A stretch of 33,686 nt of DNA from an uncultured Eubacteriales bacterium (GCA_959604355.1 CAUHAO010000020.1:1-33686), one strand, 5' to 3'. Shown: positions 1 through 8,946, counted from the first letter of the stretch. Made by a program: numbers and translations. The notes: a model not told the origin generated them from the letters alone.

Positions 1-335
1 TAGTCGTTGCGACTCCCGACCGCACGTCTGTGTGCGATGCGGAAAAAGCGGCTGCGCTGATGAACAAAAAAGGTCTGATCGACGTGCGCCTTGTGGTTAA
101 CCGCGTGCGCCCGGAACTGATAAAAAAGGGTCTTGCGCCCGATATCGATGAAATAATGGATCTTACGGCAGTTCGGCTTCTCGGACTCGTTCCGGAGGAT
201 AAGCGCGTGATAAGCTCGGGAAACTGTGATACCCTCGTTGCCGACGTCAGGCGTACGAGGTCGAAAAAAGCGTTCTGCAATATCGCGGCACGTCTCTGCG
301 GAGAGGAAAGAGAACTGTATAAATTCTGGAAATAG
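1..335 (+). CDS. minD: Septum site-determining ATPase MinD, C-terminal part (5' end outside the window)
   Basis: The frame is open from base 3 to the TAA at 335, so this is the last ~110 residues of a gene that begins upstream. The visible part matches the C-terminal half of MinD ATPases: a VATPDRTSVCDA stretch, LVVNRVRPELIKKG, and a GLVPEDKRVISSGN stretch, ending in a short helix (KAFCNIAARLCGEERELY) where MinD carries its membrane-targeting helix. MinD binds the membrane as an ATP dimer and places the division septum together with MinC. The Walker A motif lies off the window and cannot be checked. The following methylglyoxal synthase gene starts 36 bases downstream, and I infer co-transcription. 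A ParA-like ATPase is the alternative, but VNRVRPELIKKG is typical of MinD. Confidence 0.85.
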   Translation, partial: VVATPDRTSVCDAEKAAALMNKKGLIDVRLVVNRVRPELIKKGLAPDIDEIMDLTAVRLLGLVPEDKRVISSGNCDTLVADVRRTRSKKAFCNIAARLCGEERELYKFWK

Positions 336-371
336 GCTTTCCCTTGAAATAAAAGAAAGGTGACAACGTAA

Positions 372-800
372 ATGAATATTGCACTCATAGCTCACGATAA
401 AAAGAAAGAACTCATGGTTCAGTTCTGCATTGCGTACTGCGGTATTCTTGCTCAGCACAAGATATGCGCGACAGCCGCTACGGGCAAACTTGTGGCGGAT
501 GCAACGGGACTTGACATATTCCGTTTCATGGGCGGAAACTCCGGCGGCGACCAGCAGATAGCGTCCCGCATAGCCAACAGCGAGATAGATATGCTGCTGT
601 TTTTCCGCGATCCGACAAACACCGATAAAAGCGGCGTTGACGACGCGACGCTGCTGCGGCTGTGCGACGTGCATAACGTGCCCGTGGCGACGAATATCGC
701 GACGGCGGAGGTGCTCATACACGCCATAGAAAGAGGCGACCTGTCGTGGAGAGATACCGTAATGACGACAAAGCGCCGTCCGATAGATTTTTATAACTGA
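372..800 (+). CDS. mgsA: Methylglyoxal synthase family protein, divergent active site
   Basis: A 142-residue protein of the methylglyoxal synthase fold, which converts dihydroxyacetone phosphate to methylglyoxal and phosphate. Family marks are LIAHDKKK at the N-terminus (the HD and Lys pair), GGNSGGDQQ containing the catalytic Asp, FFRDPTN, and VPVATNIATAEVLI. Two family signatures are altered: the phosphate loop normally read TGTTG is TAATG, and the segment normally PHDPDVKALLR reads KSGVDDATLLR, so the family's active-site His is a Ser. The second copy at 23225-23599 keeps both canonical motifs. The start is supported by AAAGGTG 10 bases upstream. It sits between minD and hisS with short gaps, a setting I recall for clostridial mgsA genes. 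It may have lower activity or a shifted substrate; the fold assignment is firm. Confidence 0.85.
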   Translation: MNIALIAHDKKKELMVQFCIAYCGILAQHKICATAATGKLVADATGLDIFRFMGGNSGGDQQIASRIANSEIDMLLFFRDPTNTDKSGVDDATLLRLCDVHNVPVATNIATAEVLIHAIERGDLSWRDTVMTTKRRPIDFYN

Positions 801-827
801 GAGAAATCCGAAAGGGGAATAATATAA

Positions 828-2090
828 ATGGCAGCTCAGCAGATAAAGGCGCCGCGCGGAACTCACGACGTTCTCGCGGCAGACTCATATAAATGGCAGT
901 ACGTGGAGAAAAAAGCCGCTCAGGCGGCATCCTGCGCGGGATATAAGCAGGTACGTTTCCCGACGTTCGAGGAGACGGGACTTTTTCAGAGAGGTGTCGG
1001 CGACACTACCGATATCGTGCAGAAAGAAATGTATACTTTCTCCGATAAGGGCGACCGCAGTCTGACTCTCCGTCCCGAGGGTACGGCAAGCACCGTGCGT
1101 TTGGCACTTGAACACGGATGCCTCAACGACGCGCTTCCGTTCAAGGCGTACTACCTCATCACCGCTTTCCGTTACGAGAAACCTCAGGCGGGCAGATACC
1201 GCGAGTTCAATCAGTTCGGCATGGAGCTCTTCGGCGCGGGAGACCCCTCCGCCGACGCGGAGCTCATTTCCGTCGCGGACAAGTTCATCCGTTCACTCGG
1301 TATCAAGGGCGCGGAATTGAAAATCAATTCCATCGGATGCCCCGTTTGCCGCGCGAAATATTCCGAGGCGCTCAAATCGTATTTTGAGGCGTATAAGAGC
1401 GAACTGTGCGACACATGCCTTAATCGTCTCAACCGCAATCCGTTGAGAATACTCGACTGCAAGAGTCCCGTTTGTTCGGCGATAGCGGCTGAAGCGCCAA
1501 AGATAACGGACTATCTCTGCGACGACTGTACGGCGCATTATGAGGCTCTGCAAGCCAAGCTCACCGCGCTCGGCATCCCGTTCGAGAAAGACCCGGGTAT
1601 CGTTAGAGGCCTTGACTATTACACAAAGACCGTTTTTGAATTCATCGACCGCACATCGGGTCTGGCGATCCTTGCGGGCGGACGTTACGACAATCTTGTC
1701 GAAGAACTCGGCGGAAAATCCACCCCCGCAATAGGCTTTGCAAGCGGACTTGAGCGTCTTGTCGCGGTAATGCAGGACGAAGGCCTTTCTTTCGGTGAAG
1801 AGCCGAAAACGGATATTTATATCGCGAATATCGGCGCTTCCGCCGCAGATAAGGCACTTTCTCTCGCATCGGGGCTGCGTGACGCGGGCATTTCCGCAGA
1901 AACGGACATAATGGCACGTTCACTCAAGGCTCAGATGAAGTACGCCGACAAGATAGGTGCACGCTATACTGTGGTTTTGGGCGATGATGAGGTCGCCGCG
2001 GGCAAAGCGACGCTCAAAAATATGGAAAACGGCGAAAAAACCGACGTTTTACTCACCGCGGACGAAATCAGCCGCATTATTTCCCGCTGA
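828..2090 (+). CDS. hisS: Histidyl-tRNA synthetase
   Basis: A 420-residue class II aminoacyl-tRNA synthetase that charges tRNA-His in the cytoplasm. The N-terminus IKAPRGTHDVLA is the HisRS signature. Motif 2 is present as RYEKPQAGRYREFNQFG, the histidine-binding segments as GLDYYTKTVFEF and ILAGGRYDNL, and motif 3 as AIGFASGLERLV near residue 300. The C-terminal ~95 residues form the anticodon-binding domain. Length is normal. AAAGGGG lies upstream of the ATG, and only 27 bases separate it from mgsA, so it probably belongs to the same transcript. No T-box leader fits into that gap. HisZ, encoded later in this window, is a paralogue of the catalytic domain. Confidence 0.97.
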   Translation: MAAQQIKAPRGTHDVLAADSYKWQYVEKKAAQAASCAGYKQVRFPTFEETGLFQRGVGDTTDIVQKEMYTFSDKGDRSLTLRPEGTASTVRLALEHGCLNDALPFKAYYLITAFRYEKPQAGRYREFNQFGMELFGAGDPSADAELISVADKFIRSLGIKGAELKINSIGCPVCRAKYSEALKSYFEAYKSELCDTCLNRLNRNPLRILDCKSPVCSAIAAEAPKITDYLCDDCTAHYEALQAKLTALGIPFEKDPGIVRGLDYYTKTVFEFIDRTSGLAILAGGRYDNLVEELGGKSTPAIGFASGLERLVAVMQDEGLSFGEEPKTDIYIANIGASAADKALSLASGLRDAGISAETDIMARSLKAQMKYADKIGARYTVVLGDDEVAAGKATLKNMENGEKTDVLLTADEISRIISR

Positions 2091-2145
2091 CGGACACAAA
2101 CCTGACTAAAATCAAGTATATAATCACAATAGAAGGTGCAATAAT

Positions 2146-3924
2146 ATGAGCTATATCAACAGAACGGCATACTGTGCTGAATTCGGAAAAGAATATATTG
2201 ACCGACGTGTCACGGCGGCAGGCTGGGTGCAGCGCCGCAGAGTTCTCGGCGGACTTATTTTCATTGACCTGCGCGACCGCACGGGTATATTGCAGATAGC
2301 ATTCGACGAGCAGCATCAGAAAGAGCTTTTCGACCTTGCGTACACACTGCGTTCGGAAGATGTCATCGCCGTCACGGGCGTTATCCGTCCCAGAGGCGAG
2401 GGCGCTGTGAACAAGAACATGAAAACCGGCGAGATAGAACTTCGCGCGGAGGAACTCAAAGTCCTCGGAAAATCCGAGACTCCGCCATTTGAGATCGTCG
2501 AGAATTCCAACTGCAACGAGGAACTGCGGCTGAAATACCGTTATCTGGATCTGCGCCGTCCCGACCTGATGAACAATATCCTGTTCCGTCACAAGGTTGC
2601 GAAAATAACACGTGACTACTTTGACGAAAACGGGTTTATCGAAATAGAGACACCGATGCTGATACGTTCCACGCCCGAAGGCGCGCGCGACTATCTCGTA
2701 CCGAGCCGTGTCCACGAGGGCGCGTTCTATGCTCTGCCTCAGTCTCCTCAGCTTTACAAGCAGCTTTCCATGGTCGCGGGATTTGACCGCTATATGCAGA
2801 TAGCGCGCTGCTTCCGTGATGAAGACCTTCGTGCCGACAGACAGCCCGAATTCACGCAGATTGACCTTGAAATGTCGTTCGTCGACGTCGAGGATGTAAT
2901 GAAAATAGGCGAGGGCTTTATGAAACGCCTGTTCAAGGAGGCGCTCGGCATAGATATCCCCGCTATCCCGCGCCTTACTTACAAAGAAGCAATGGAACGT
3001 TTCGGTTCCGATAAGCCCGATACACGTTACGGCATGGAGATTGTTGACCTGAGTGACATCGTGCGCAATTGCGGCTTCTCCGTATTCTCGGGCGCCTGCG
3101 CGAACAACGGCAGCGTCAGAGCGATTAAAGCCGACAATGCGGTCTCCGTACTTACGAGAAAAGAAATAGACAAGCTCACCGAATACGTCAAAGGTATCGG
3201 CGGCAAGGGCCTTGCGTGGATACGCATGACCGACGACGGGGTTTCGTCTTCGTTCGCGAAGTTTATGACCGAGGATGAAATGAACGCGATAATCGAAAAG
3301 ACGGGAGCAAAGACGGGCGACGTGGTGATGATAATCGCCGATACGAATAACGGCCATGTTCTTTCCCAGCTCGGTCTGCTTCGTATAAAGACCGCGCAGA
3401 AGCTCCAGCTCAAGCTTGAGGGCTACAACTTCCTTTGGATAACCGAATTCCCGTTCTTTGAATATGACGAAGAAAGCGGCAACTGGCTGGCAATGCACCA
3501 TCCGTTCACGTCTCCGCTCGACGAATGTCTGCCGTATCTCGAAACGGACAAGGCAAACGTCCGTGCAAAGGCGTATGACCTCGTTCTGAACGGCATCGAG
3601 CTTTCGAGCGGCTCAATAAGAATAACAGACCCCGAACTGCAGGAGCGTATGTTCAAGCTTCTCGGTTTCAGCAAGGAAGAGGCACACAAGAAATTCGGAT
3701 TCCTGCTTGACGCGTTCAAATACGGCGCTCCTCCGCACGGAGGCATGGGAATCGGTCTCGACCGACTCGTCATGCAAATGCTCGGCGCGGAAAGCCTGCG
3801 TGACGTTGTGGCATTCCCAAAGGTTCAGAACGCGTCCGAACTTATGACCGACTGCCCGTCCGAAGTCGACGAGCAGCAGCTGCGTGACCTTCATATCTCG
3901 ATAGTCAGAAGCGAAAAAGAATAA
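2146..3924 (+). CDS. aspS: Aspartyl-tRNA synthetase
   Basis: A 592-residue bacterial-type AspRS. It opens with the OB-fold anticodon-binding domain (GWVQRRRVLGGLIFIDLRDR), followed by the class II catalytic core with motif 2 at ARCFRDEDLRADRQPEFTQ, the bacterial GAD insertion in the middle (about residues 290-410), and motif 3 at GGMGIGLDRLVM near the C-terminus. It attaches Asp to tRNA-Asp. Whether it also charges tRNA-Asn cannot be settled by eye. The hisS-aspS order is common in Bacillota. GAAGG precedes the ATG. A TATAAT at 2119-2124 has no convincing -35 partner, so read-through from hisS is the simpler view. Confidence 0.97.
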   Translation: MSYINRTAYCAEFGKEYIDRRVTAAGWVQRRRVLGGLIFIDLRDRTGILQIAFDEQHQKELFDLAYTLRSEDVIAVTGVIRPRGEGAVNKNMKTGEIELRAEELKVLGKSETPPFEIVENSNCNEELRLKYRYLDLRRPDLMNNILFRHKVAKITRDYFDENGFIEIETPMLIRSTPEGARDYLVPSRVHEGAFYALPQSPQLYKQLSMVAGFDRYMQIARCFRDEDLRADRQPEFTQIDLEMSFVDVEDVMKIGEGFMKRLFKEALGIDIPAIPRLTYKEAMERFGSDKPDTRYGMEIVDLSDIVRNCGFSVFSGACANNGSVRAIKADNAVSVLTRKEIDKLTEYVKGIGGKGLAWIRMTDDGVSSSFAKFMTEDEMNAIIEKTGAKTGDVVMIIADTNNGHVLSQLGLLRIKTAQKLQLKLEGYNFLWITEFPFFEYDEESGNWLAMHHPFTSPLDECLPYLETDKANVRAKAYDLVLNGIELSSGSIRITDPELQERMFKLLGFSKEEAHKKFGFLLDAFKYGAPPHGGMGIGLDRLVMQMLGAESLRDVVAFPKVQNASELMTDCPSEVDEQQLRDLHISIVRSEKE

Positions 3925-3943
3925 TCGGACAAAAATAATTTTC

Positions 3944-3984
3944 GGAAAGGATCCCGTCCCTCACGGGACGGGAAAAACCTTATG
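3944..3984 (+). promoter_or_regulatory. Shine-Dalgarno separated from the start codon by a stable hairpin
   Basis: GGAAAGGA (about 3944-3951) is the only ribosome-binding-like sequence before the ABC ATPase start at 3982, but it lies 30 bases away. Between them is a perfect 8-bp stem, CCCGTCCC / GGGACGGG with a TCAC loop (3953-3972). Folding this stem leaves about nine unpaired bases before the AUG, a normal spacing. The hairpin has no T-run after it on the plus strand, so it is a poor terminator for aspS. Bridging of the Shine-Dalgarno by the hairpin is my inference. Confidence 0.45.
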
Positions 3985-5076
3985 ATAGAAGTCTGCGGTC
4001 TTACAAAACAATACGGAAACAAAACCGTTGTCAATGATGTCACGTTCGCCATCGACAAGGGCGAGGTAGTCGGCATTCTCGGGCCCAACGGCGCGGGAAA
4101 AAGCACAACGATGAACATGATAACGGGCTATATCTCGTCGACCTGCGGCACGGTAAAAGTCAACGGCCATGATATCCTCGAAGACGCGTTACGGGCAAAG
4201 GCGGGCATCGGCTATCTGCCTGAGATACCTCCGCTTTACACGGATATGACGGTCAGGGATTATCTGAGTTTCGTGTACGACCTGAAGGGCTGCGCGCGCA
4301 AGGAAAATATCCGCAATAAGAAAGAGCATATCGCGGAAGTGTGCGAGGTCGTACGAATCGACGGCGTTTACGGCAGACTTATAAAGAATCTTTCAAAGGG
4401 ATACAAACAGCGCGTAGGCATTGCCCAGGCGCTTATCGGCAACCCCGACATACTGATTTTCGACGAACCGACGGTGGGCCTTGACCCGCGTGAGATAGTC
4501 GAAATACGCAACCTAATCAAGCGTCTCGGCAAAGACAGAACGATCATTCTTTCGTCGCATATTCTCTCGGAAGTGCAGGCTGTATGCGAACGTGTTATAG
4601 TTATCAACGAGGGCTTTGTCGTACTCGACGCGTCTGTTGAAGACCTTTCCGCGGCGATGGGGGCAAACTCTCGCTACGCGCTGCGGCTTGCCGCGCCTGA
4701 TGATGCGGATGTGGTGGGTGTACTTTCTGCGCTGGACGGTATTGCGGAAGTGCGTGATAACGGTTCGACGGAAAAAGGCACACGGGACTTTGTCGTCGCC
4801 GCGAATCCGAACGCGGATATACGCCGCATAATTTTCGACGAATGTGCAAAGCGTAACTGGTATATACTCATGATGACTCCCATAGGAATGTCGCTTGAAG
4901 ATATATTTCTTTCGCTTGTCGATAAACCCTCTTCGCAGGCGTCGCCTAAAGCGATAGATACAGCGGCGGAGAGAAGCGGTAACGAAAAAACGGATGCGGG
5001 CACGCAAAATGATGATATCCAAAAAGACGGCGATAGCCGTGACGGACAGGGAAACGGCGGAGGTGACACGAAGTGA
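3982..5076 (+). CDS. ABC transporter ATP-binding protein, GldA-like
   Basis: A 364-residue ABC ATPase of the CcmA/GldA class. Walker A is GPNGAGKST (about residues 34-42), the signature is LSKGYKQRVGIAQAL (SKG in place of SGG, usual in this class), Walker B is ILIFDEPTVGLDP, and the switch histidine is in ILSSHILSEV. After the ATPase domain comes an accessory region, then a hydrophilic low-complexity tail of about 45 residues rich in Asp, Gly, Lys and Ser. It should power the membrane protein encoded next, whose start overlaps this stop by four bases. The set ATPase-permease-GldG-like-DUF4340 matches the uncharacterised 'gliding-type' ABC systems widespread outside gliding bacteria. The substrate is unknown. 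Confidence 0.9.
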   Translation: MIEVCGLTKQYGNKTVVNDVTFAIDKGEVVGILGPNGAGKSTTMNMITGYISSTCGTVKVNGHDILEDALRAKAGIGYLPEIPPLYTDMTVRDYLSFVYDLKGCARKENIRNKKEHIAEVCEVVRIDGVYGRLIKNLSKGYKQRVGIAQALIGNPDILIFDEPTVGLDPREIVEIRNLIKRLGKDRTIILSSHILSEVQAVCERVIVINEGFVVLDASVEDLSAAMGANSRYALRLAAPDDADVVGVLSALDGIAEVRDNGSTEKGTRDFVVAANPNADIRRIIFDECAKRNWYILMMTPIGMSLEDIFLSLVDKPSSQASPKAIDTAAERSGNEKTDAGTQNDDIQKDGDSRDGQGNGGGDTK

Positions 5077-5798
5077 CGGCGATATTCAAAAGAGAACTCA
5101 CGGCGTTTTACAAGACGCCCGCGGGATGGTTCGTCACGGCAGTATACGCGTTTCTGTCGGCGCTGATGTTCTATCTTTTCGTTATCGGCAGCAACACGAG
5201 CTACCTCGGAACGTATTTCGGTATGTGGCTCGTGATAATCGACGTGATAATAATTTCGGTACTTTCGATGCGCTTTTTCAGCGAGGAGCGTAAGAATAAG
5301 ACCGACCAGCTCATAATGACGTCGCCCGTAAGCCTCTACGGCGTTGTCGGAGGCAAATTCCTCGGCGCGTATACGATAATGCTTGCATGCACGTCGATAA
5401 ACCTCATATATATCCTCATCACGGACTTCTTTGACGACTCAGCGCACGAACTCGGGACTCTTGCAGCAGGCGAGTTGGGCATGCTTCTGCTCGGTACGGT
5501 ACTTTTTCTCGCGGCGGCGGTGAGCGTGGCTGTATTTGTGTCGTCCGTGACCGAAAACTCCGCGGGTGCAGCGGCCGGAACTTTCGGACTCTTTTTGCTG
5601 ATGTACGTTGCCGACTGGATATCCGGCATTCTTCCCGCGTGGCTTGCGGCGGCTTTGTCGAGCCTGAATATTTTCTCGATGTTCCATGATTTTGCAAACG
5701 GCATTCTTTCACTCAAAAGTGTAGTATACTATATAAGCGTTACCGTCATATTCCTGTTCCTCACGGTCAGGGTACTGGAAAAACGCCGTTGGAGCTGA
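5073..5798 (+). CDS. ABC transporter permease, GldF/ABC-2 type
   Basis: A 241-residue integral membrane protein with about six hydrophobic segments: near residues 20-40, 50-68 and 98-115, a long pair around 130-165, one near 170-190, and a last one at 215-235. The motif AIFKRELTAFYKTPAGWFV at the N-terminus and the cytoplasmic FFSEERKNKTDQLIMTSPVS between the second and third helices are typical of ABC-2 permeases of the Nos/Gld type. Its ATG overlaps the ATPase stop (ATGA) and indicates translational coupling. The GldG-like partner starts 11 bases after its stop. It forms the membrane channel of the system; the transported molecule cannot be deduced. Confidence 0.88.
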   Translation: MTAIFKRELTAFYKTPAGWFVTAVYAFLSALMFYLFVIGSNTSYLGTYFGMWLVIIDVIIISVLSMRFFSEERKNKTDQLIMTSPVSLYGVVGGKFLGAYTIMLACTSINLIYILITDFFDDSAHELGTLAAGELGMLLLGTVLFLAAAVSVAVFVSSVTENSAGAAAGTFGLFLLMYVADWISGILPAWLAAALSSLNIFSMFHDFANGILSLKSVVYYISVTVIFLFLTVRVLEKRRWS

Positions 5799-5809
5799 GG
5801 TGACACGGA

Positions 5810-7465
5810 ATGAAAAAAAATAAATCGAAGCCTCTTGCTGTTACGACCCATAAGGCGGATCTCGTTACGGGCGAGCATATAGTCAATGCGGTTTCGCCGC
5901 AGGTGACGAAGCAGAAGGTCGTTAAACGTCTTAAATACGGCGGCACAGCGGTGGCGTTTACGGCGATGTTCATAGCCGCGGTAGTGCTGGTGAATGTGTT
6001 CGTGTCTTATCTTGACGCGCGTGTGACGCTCAAAAAAGACTTCACGTCCGAAAAAACATTCACTCTTTCCGAGGAAACGGTGAGATTTCTCGGCGAGCTC
6101 GATGCAAAAAAACTCGACGAGCCCGTTGAAATAATCGTTCTCGGCGACGAAGCGGATTTCCGCGCTACAACGTCGCAGATAGATTACGTTTCGCTTACGA
6201 AATACGTCACGGAGACGGTTGATAATTACGTAAAGGCAAGCTCATCGGTTTCGCTCAAATTCATTGACCCGACGTATAATCCCGCCTTCTTCAACGCGCG
6301 CGGCATATCCCTCAACGACGGCACGGACACCGCCAAAGATATTTTCATTGTCATATATTCGCCTCAGACGGGCAGATACAGGACCGTCAAGGATACGGTT
6401 TTCGACGATCTGGAATATGTCGGTCTCGAACGCCGCATAACGTCCGGACTGATGTATGTTACGCTGGATAATATAAGCAAAATAGGATTTGCGACGGGAC
6501 ACGGCGAGACGAAGACCGCGTATTTCTATGAGACTTTGCGCGACAACGGCTTCGACGTTTACTATATCGACTTTTCGGACAAAACGATGACCTCGATCCC
6601 GGACGGGATATCAATGCTCGTCATTTGCGACCCGACCCGCTCATACAGTCTCGACGATATCGAAAAAATCGACGAGTGGCTCGACAACGGCGGAAACTAC
6701 GGGCATCATCTTATGGTCTTTGAAGATCTCGACGCGTACGCGGACAAGCATCTGTCGGAGTATTTTGCCGAATGGGGCATAAGCGTCGGCTCGGATAATA
6801 TTTTTGATACCGAAGCGTCGGGCAACGTCTATACTTTTTCCAACGCGTACTATCCGCTGCTGCGCGTATATTATTCAGATACCGCGTCGAGCATCATAGG
6901 CTCATCGGCGGCACTCGGGGATTACCAGCAGCTTCAGCTCGGCAAAGTCAGAAGCGTATCGGCGCTCTATTCCGCGAAGGATAACATCACCGTTACGCCA
7001 ATTCTTTCGACTTCGAAAACGTCTTTCTCTCATTACACCGCGTCGACGTCTTCCATTTCGCTTTCCAGCTTCAAGAATTACTGCGTAAAATCCGCGGAGG
7101 ATACCGAAGGCCCGTTCGACGTCATGGTGATGTCACGAAAGATGCGTTACGACGTGGGGTATGACAATTATTCGTCCACGGTCACGGTCTGCGGCTCGAT
7201 GTCGCCCGTTGATGATTATTTCGTGAGCAATATTGACGGCGCGAACCAGCAGACGGCACAGTTCATGATAAAACTCGTGCGCTCGCTCGTTTCGACGACG
7301 CAGTCTGTCGATTCGATGGTCCTGCCGGATAAACTTGTGTTCAATACTCTTTCTTTTGATAATGATATTCAAATTTTCGCGGTATTCATCGGCACCGTTA
7401 TCGCCGTTCCCGTGATCTTATGCGTTATCGGGTTGATAATCGCCGCGAAACGCAAGCATTTATGA
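5810..7465 (+). CDS. GldG-family ABC auxiliary protein
   Basis: A 551-residue protein with a cytoplasmic basic N-terminus, one transmembrane helix (about residues 45-65, GTAVAFTAMFIAAVVLVNVFVS), a large extracytoplasmic domain and a C-terminal helix (about 525-547) followed by AAKRKHL. The layout and the segments FTLSEETVRFLGEL, GLERRITSGLMYVT and IGFATGHGET match the GldG/ABC-transporter auxiliary family. It probably works outside the membrane with the ATPase and permease encoded upstream. A GAGGTGA ribosome site precedes the ATG. Its stop overlaps the ATG of the DUF4340 gene (ATGA at 7462-7465). The fine role is unknown; in Flavobacteria GldG is part of the gliding and secretion apparatus, but that function should not be assumed here. 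Confidence 0.85.
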   Translation: MKKNKSKPLAVTTHKADLVTGEHIVNAVSPQVTKQKVVKRLKYGGTAVAFTAMFIAAVVLVNVFVSYLDARVTLKKDFTSEKTFTLSEETVRFLGELDAKKLDEPVEIIVLGDEADFRATTSQIDYVSLTKYVTETVDNYVKASSSVSLKFIDPTYNPAFFNARGISLNDGTDTAKDIFIVIYSPQTGRYRTVKDTVFDDLEYVGLERRITSGLMYVTLDNISKIGFATGHGETKTAYFYETLRDNGFDVYYIDFSDKTMTSIPDGISMLVICDPTRSYSLDDIEKIDEWLDNGGNYGHHLMVFEDLDAYADKHLSEYFAEWGISVGSDNIFDTEASGNVYTFSNAYYPLLRVYYSDTASSIIGSSAALGDYQQLQLGKVRSVSALYSAKDNITVTPILSTSKTSFSHYTASTSSISLSSFKNYCVKSAEDTEGPFDVMVMSRKMRYDVGYDNYSSTVTVCGSMSPVDDYFVSNIDGANQQTAQFMIKLVRSLVSTTQSVDSMVLPDKLVFNTLSFDNDIQIFAVFIGTVIAVPVILCVIGLIIAAKRKHL

Positions 7466-8946
7466 TGACAAAGAAGAAAATTATCGCAATTATCGTTTCG
7501 TTCCTCGTTATTGCCGCGGCTTTCGCAGCCGTGTGGTGGATGACGCGGAACATTGACGAGTTGCCCGAAAAGCCTACGAGCCCAACTTCGGTTTCGATCG
7601 ATCATGAAAACGGGCAATATGTACTTTTCAGGTGCAATATTTACGACATTGACCGTATACGAGTCACGAACTCGCACGGGCAGTATTCCGTCGCCCGCAA
7701 TATTACTAAAAAGGTGTATATAGTCGAACATGATGACGTTCCGCTCGAATATATTTCATCAAGGACAATGTATGAGAGCGCTCAGAGCGTCTATGCGTCG
7801 CTGTGTATAGAGAAGGCGACGAAAAACCCCGAATGGTACGGTATTGACGAGCCGTCCGCTGCGGTGGAGATAATTATGAAAGACGGCACGGCGACGAGAC
7901 TGAATATCGGCGCTGCGGCACCGCTCGGCGACGGCTATTATATAACTGTCGGTGACAGCAATGACGTCTATCTTACGTCGAACGCGTTCGCGCAGCGTTT
8001 TCTGTGTGACCGCACAGCGTATTACGATACTGTTATCAGCGCTGAGGCAGACTTCGCAACGGGATTTGTGAATCTGCATGTAGTTCCCGCAGACGATGAA
8101 GAATTATATATCCGCAAGGCTACGGATGACGAGGCGGAGCAGCTGCGATATTACGGCGGCACGGTCGTTGAAAAACCGTTCCTCTGCGGCGGAACGTATA
8201 CTCCCGTTGAGGAATTGATGAACAAGCTCTGTTTCCTTAAAGCGACGGGCATCGTGAGCGACGAAATAAATGACGATACCCTTGCGCGGTACGGTCTTGA
8301 CGACCCAACGCACGTGACGATAACCGTCAAAACCGATACCACGCAGATATACAGTAAAAAAACGGGGAACATGAACCCGTATTATGACGCAGCGAACAAG
8401 GACGGATACGTCACCGTCACGAGCAGTTATCTTATAGGCAGCACCGAGGCGCAGACGACGTATGTGATGTTCAACGGATATCCGGTTATTTACGCGGTTA
8501 ACGCTGCCGATCTGGCGTTTCTTGAAAACACGGCGGACGTGTATTGTTCGGATATGCTTGCACTTCAAAGGCTCAGCGACCTTGTTTCGCTGGCGGTTGA
8601 ATACGGCGGCAAGGAGTATTTCTTTGATATAAAGGATTCCGATACGGACGATATGCGCGTTACATGCGGAGAATACGGCGAAATCGACGAAGATGCATTC
8701 CGCAATTTTTACGTTACGGTACTGAGTGTTACGCGTGACGGGATCGCCGACGAGCCCAACGGTGACGATGAAACGGTTCTGAAGATCGTTTACGGCATAC
8801 GCGGCGGAAAAAAGATGACGCTTGAATTTATCCGCGTCGCGGAAAGAAAATGCGTAATGAAGGTCGACGGCGAAGGAAGATTTTTCGTTTACAGAACGAA
8901 GGTGGATAAAATCGTCGAAGATATGCTCACACTGCTGGGCAAATGA
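7462..8946 (+). CDS. DUF4340 domain protein, membrane-anchored
   Basis: I start this gene at the ATG overlapping the preceding stop (ATGA), giving 494 residues; the open frame extends 14 codons further upstream but without a ribosome site. One N-terminal helix (IIAIIVSFLVIAAAFAAVWWMT, about residues 6-27) anchors a large extracytoplasmic region. Two repeats of the kind seen in DUF4340 proteins are visible: EWYGIDEPSAAVEIIMKDG with its following GAAAPLGDGYYI, and ARYGLDDPTHVTITVKTD further on. DUF4340 proteins are regularly encoded beside GldA/GldG-type ABC genes, as here, so it is the fourth component of that system. No enzymatic motif is visible. Confidence 0.8.
   Translation: MMTKKKIIAIIVSFLVIAAAFAAVWWMTRNIDELPEKPTSPTSVSIDHENGQYVLFRCNIYDIDRIRVTNSHGQYSVARNITKKVYIVEHDDVPLEYISSRTMYESAQSVYASLCIEKATKNPEWYGIDEPSAAVEIIMKDGTATRLNIGAAAPLGDGYYITVGDSNDVYLTSNAFAQRFLCDRTAYYDTVISAEADFATGFVNLHVVPADDEELYIRKATDDEAEQLRYYGGTVVEKPFLCGGTYTPVEELMNKLCFLKATGIVSDEINDDTLARYGLDDPTHVTITVKTDTTQIYSKKTGNMNPYYDAANKDGYVTVTSSYLIGSTEAQTTYVMFNGYPVIYAVNAADLAFLENTADVYCSDMLALQRLSDLVSLAVEYGGKEYFFDIKDSDTDDMRVTCGEYGEIDEDAFRNFYVTVLSVTRDGIADEPNGDDETVLKIVYGIRGGKKMTLEFIRVAERKCVMKVDGEGRFFVYRTKVDKIVEDMLTLLGK

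Noticed and set aside
800..828. T-box riboswitch before hisS or aspS
   Set aside because: The gaps (27 and 55 bases) are far too short for a T-box leader.
2119..2124. TATAAT before aspS as an internal promoter
   Set aside because: No acceptable -35 at 16-18 nt; may be chance in an A/T-rich gap.
2077..3501. Long minus-strand open frame (474 codons) across aspS
   Set aside because: It lies antisense to a full-length, motif-complete aspartyl-tRNA synthetase and contains no recognisable domain; it is a codon-bias shadow.
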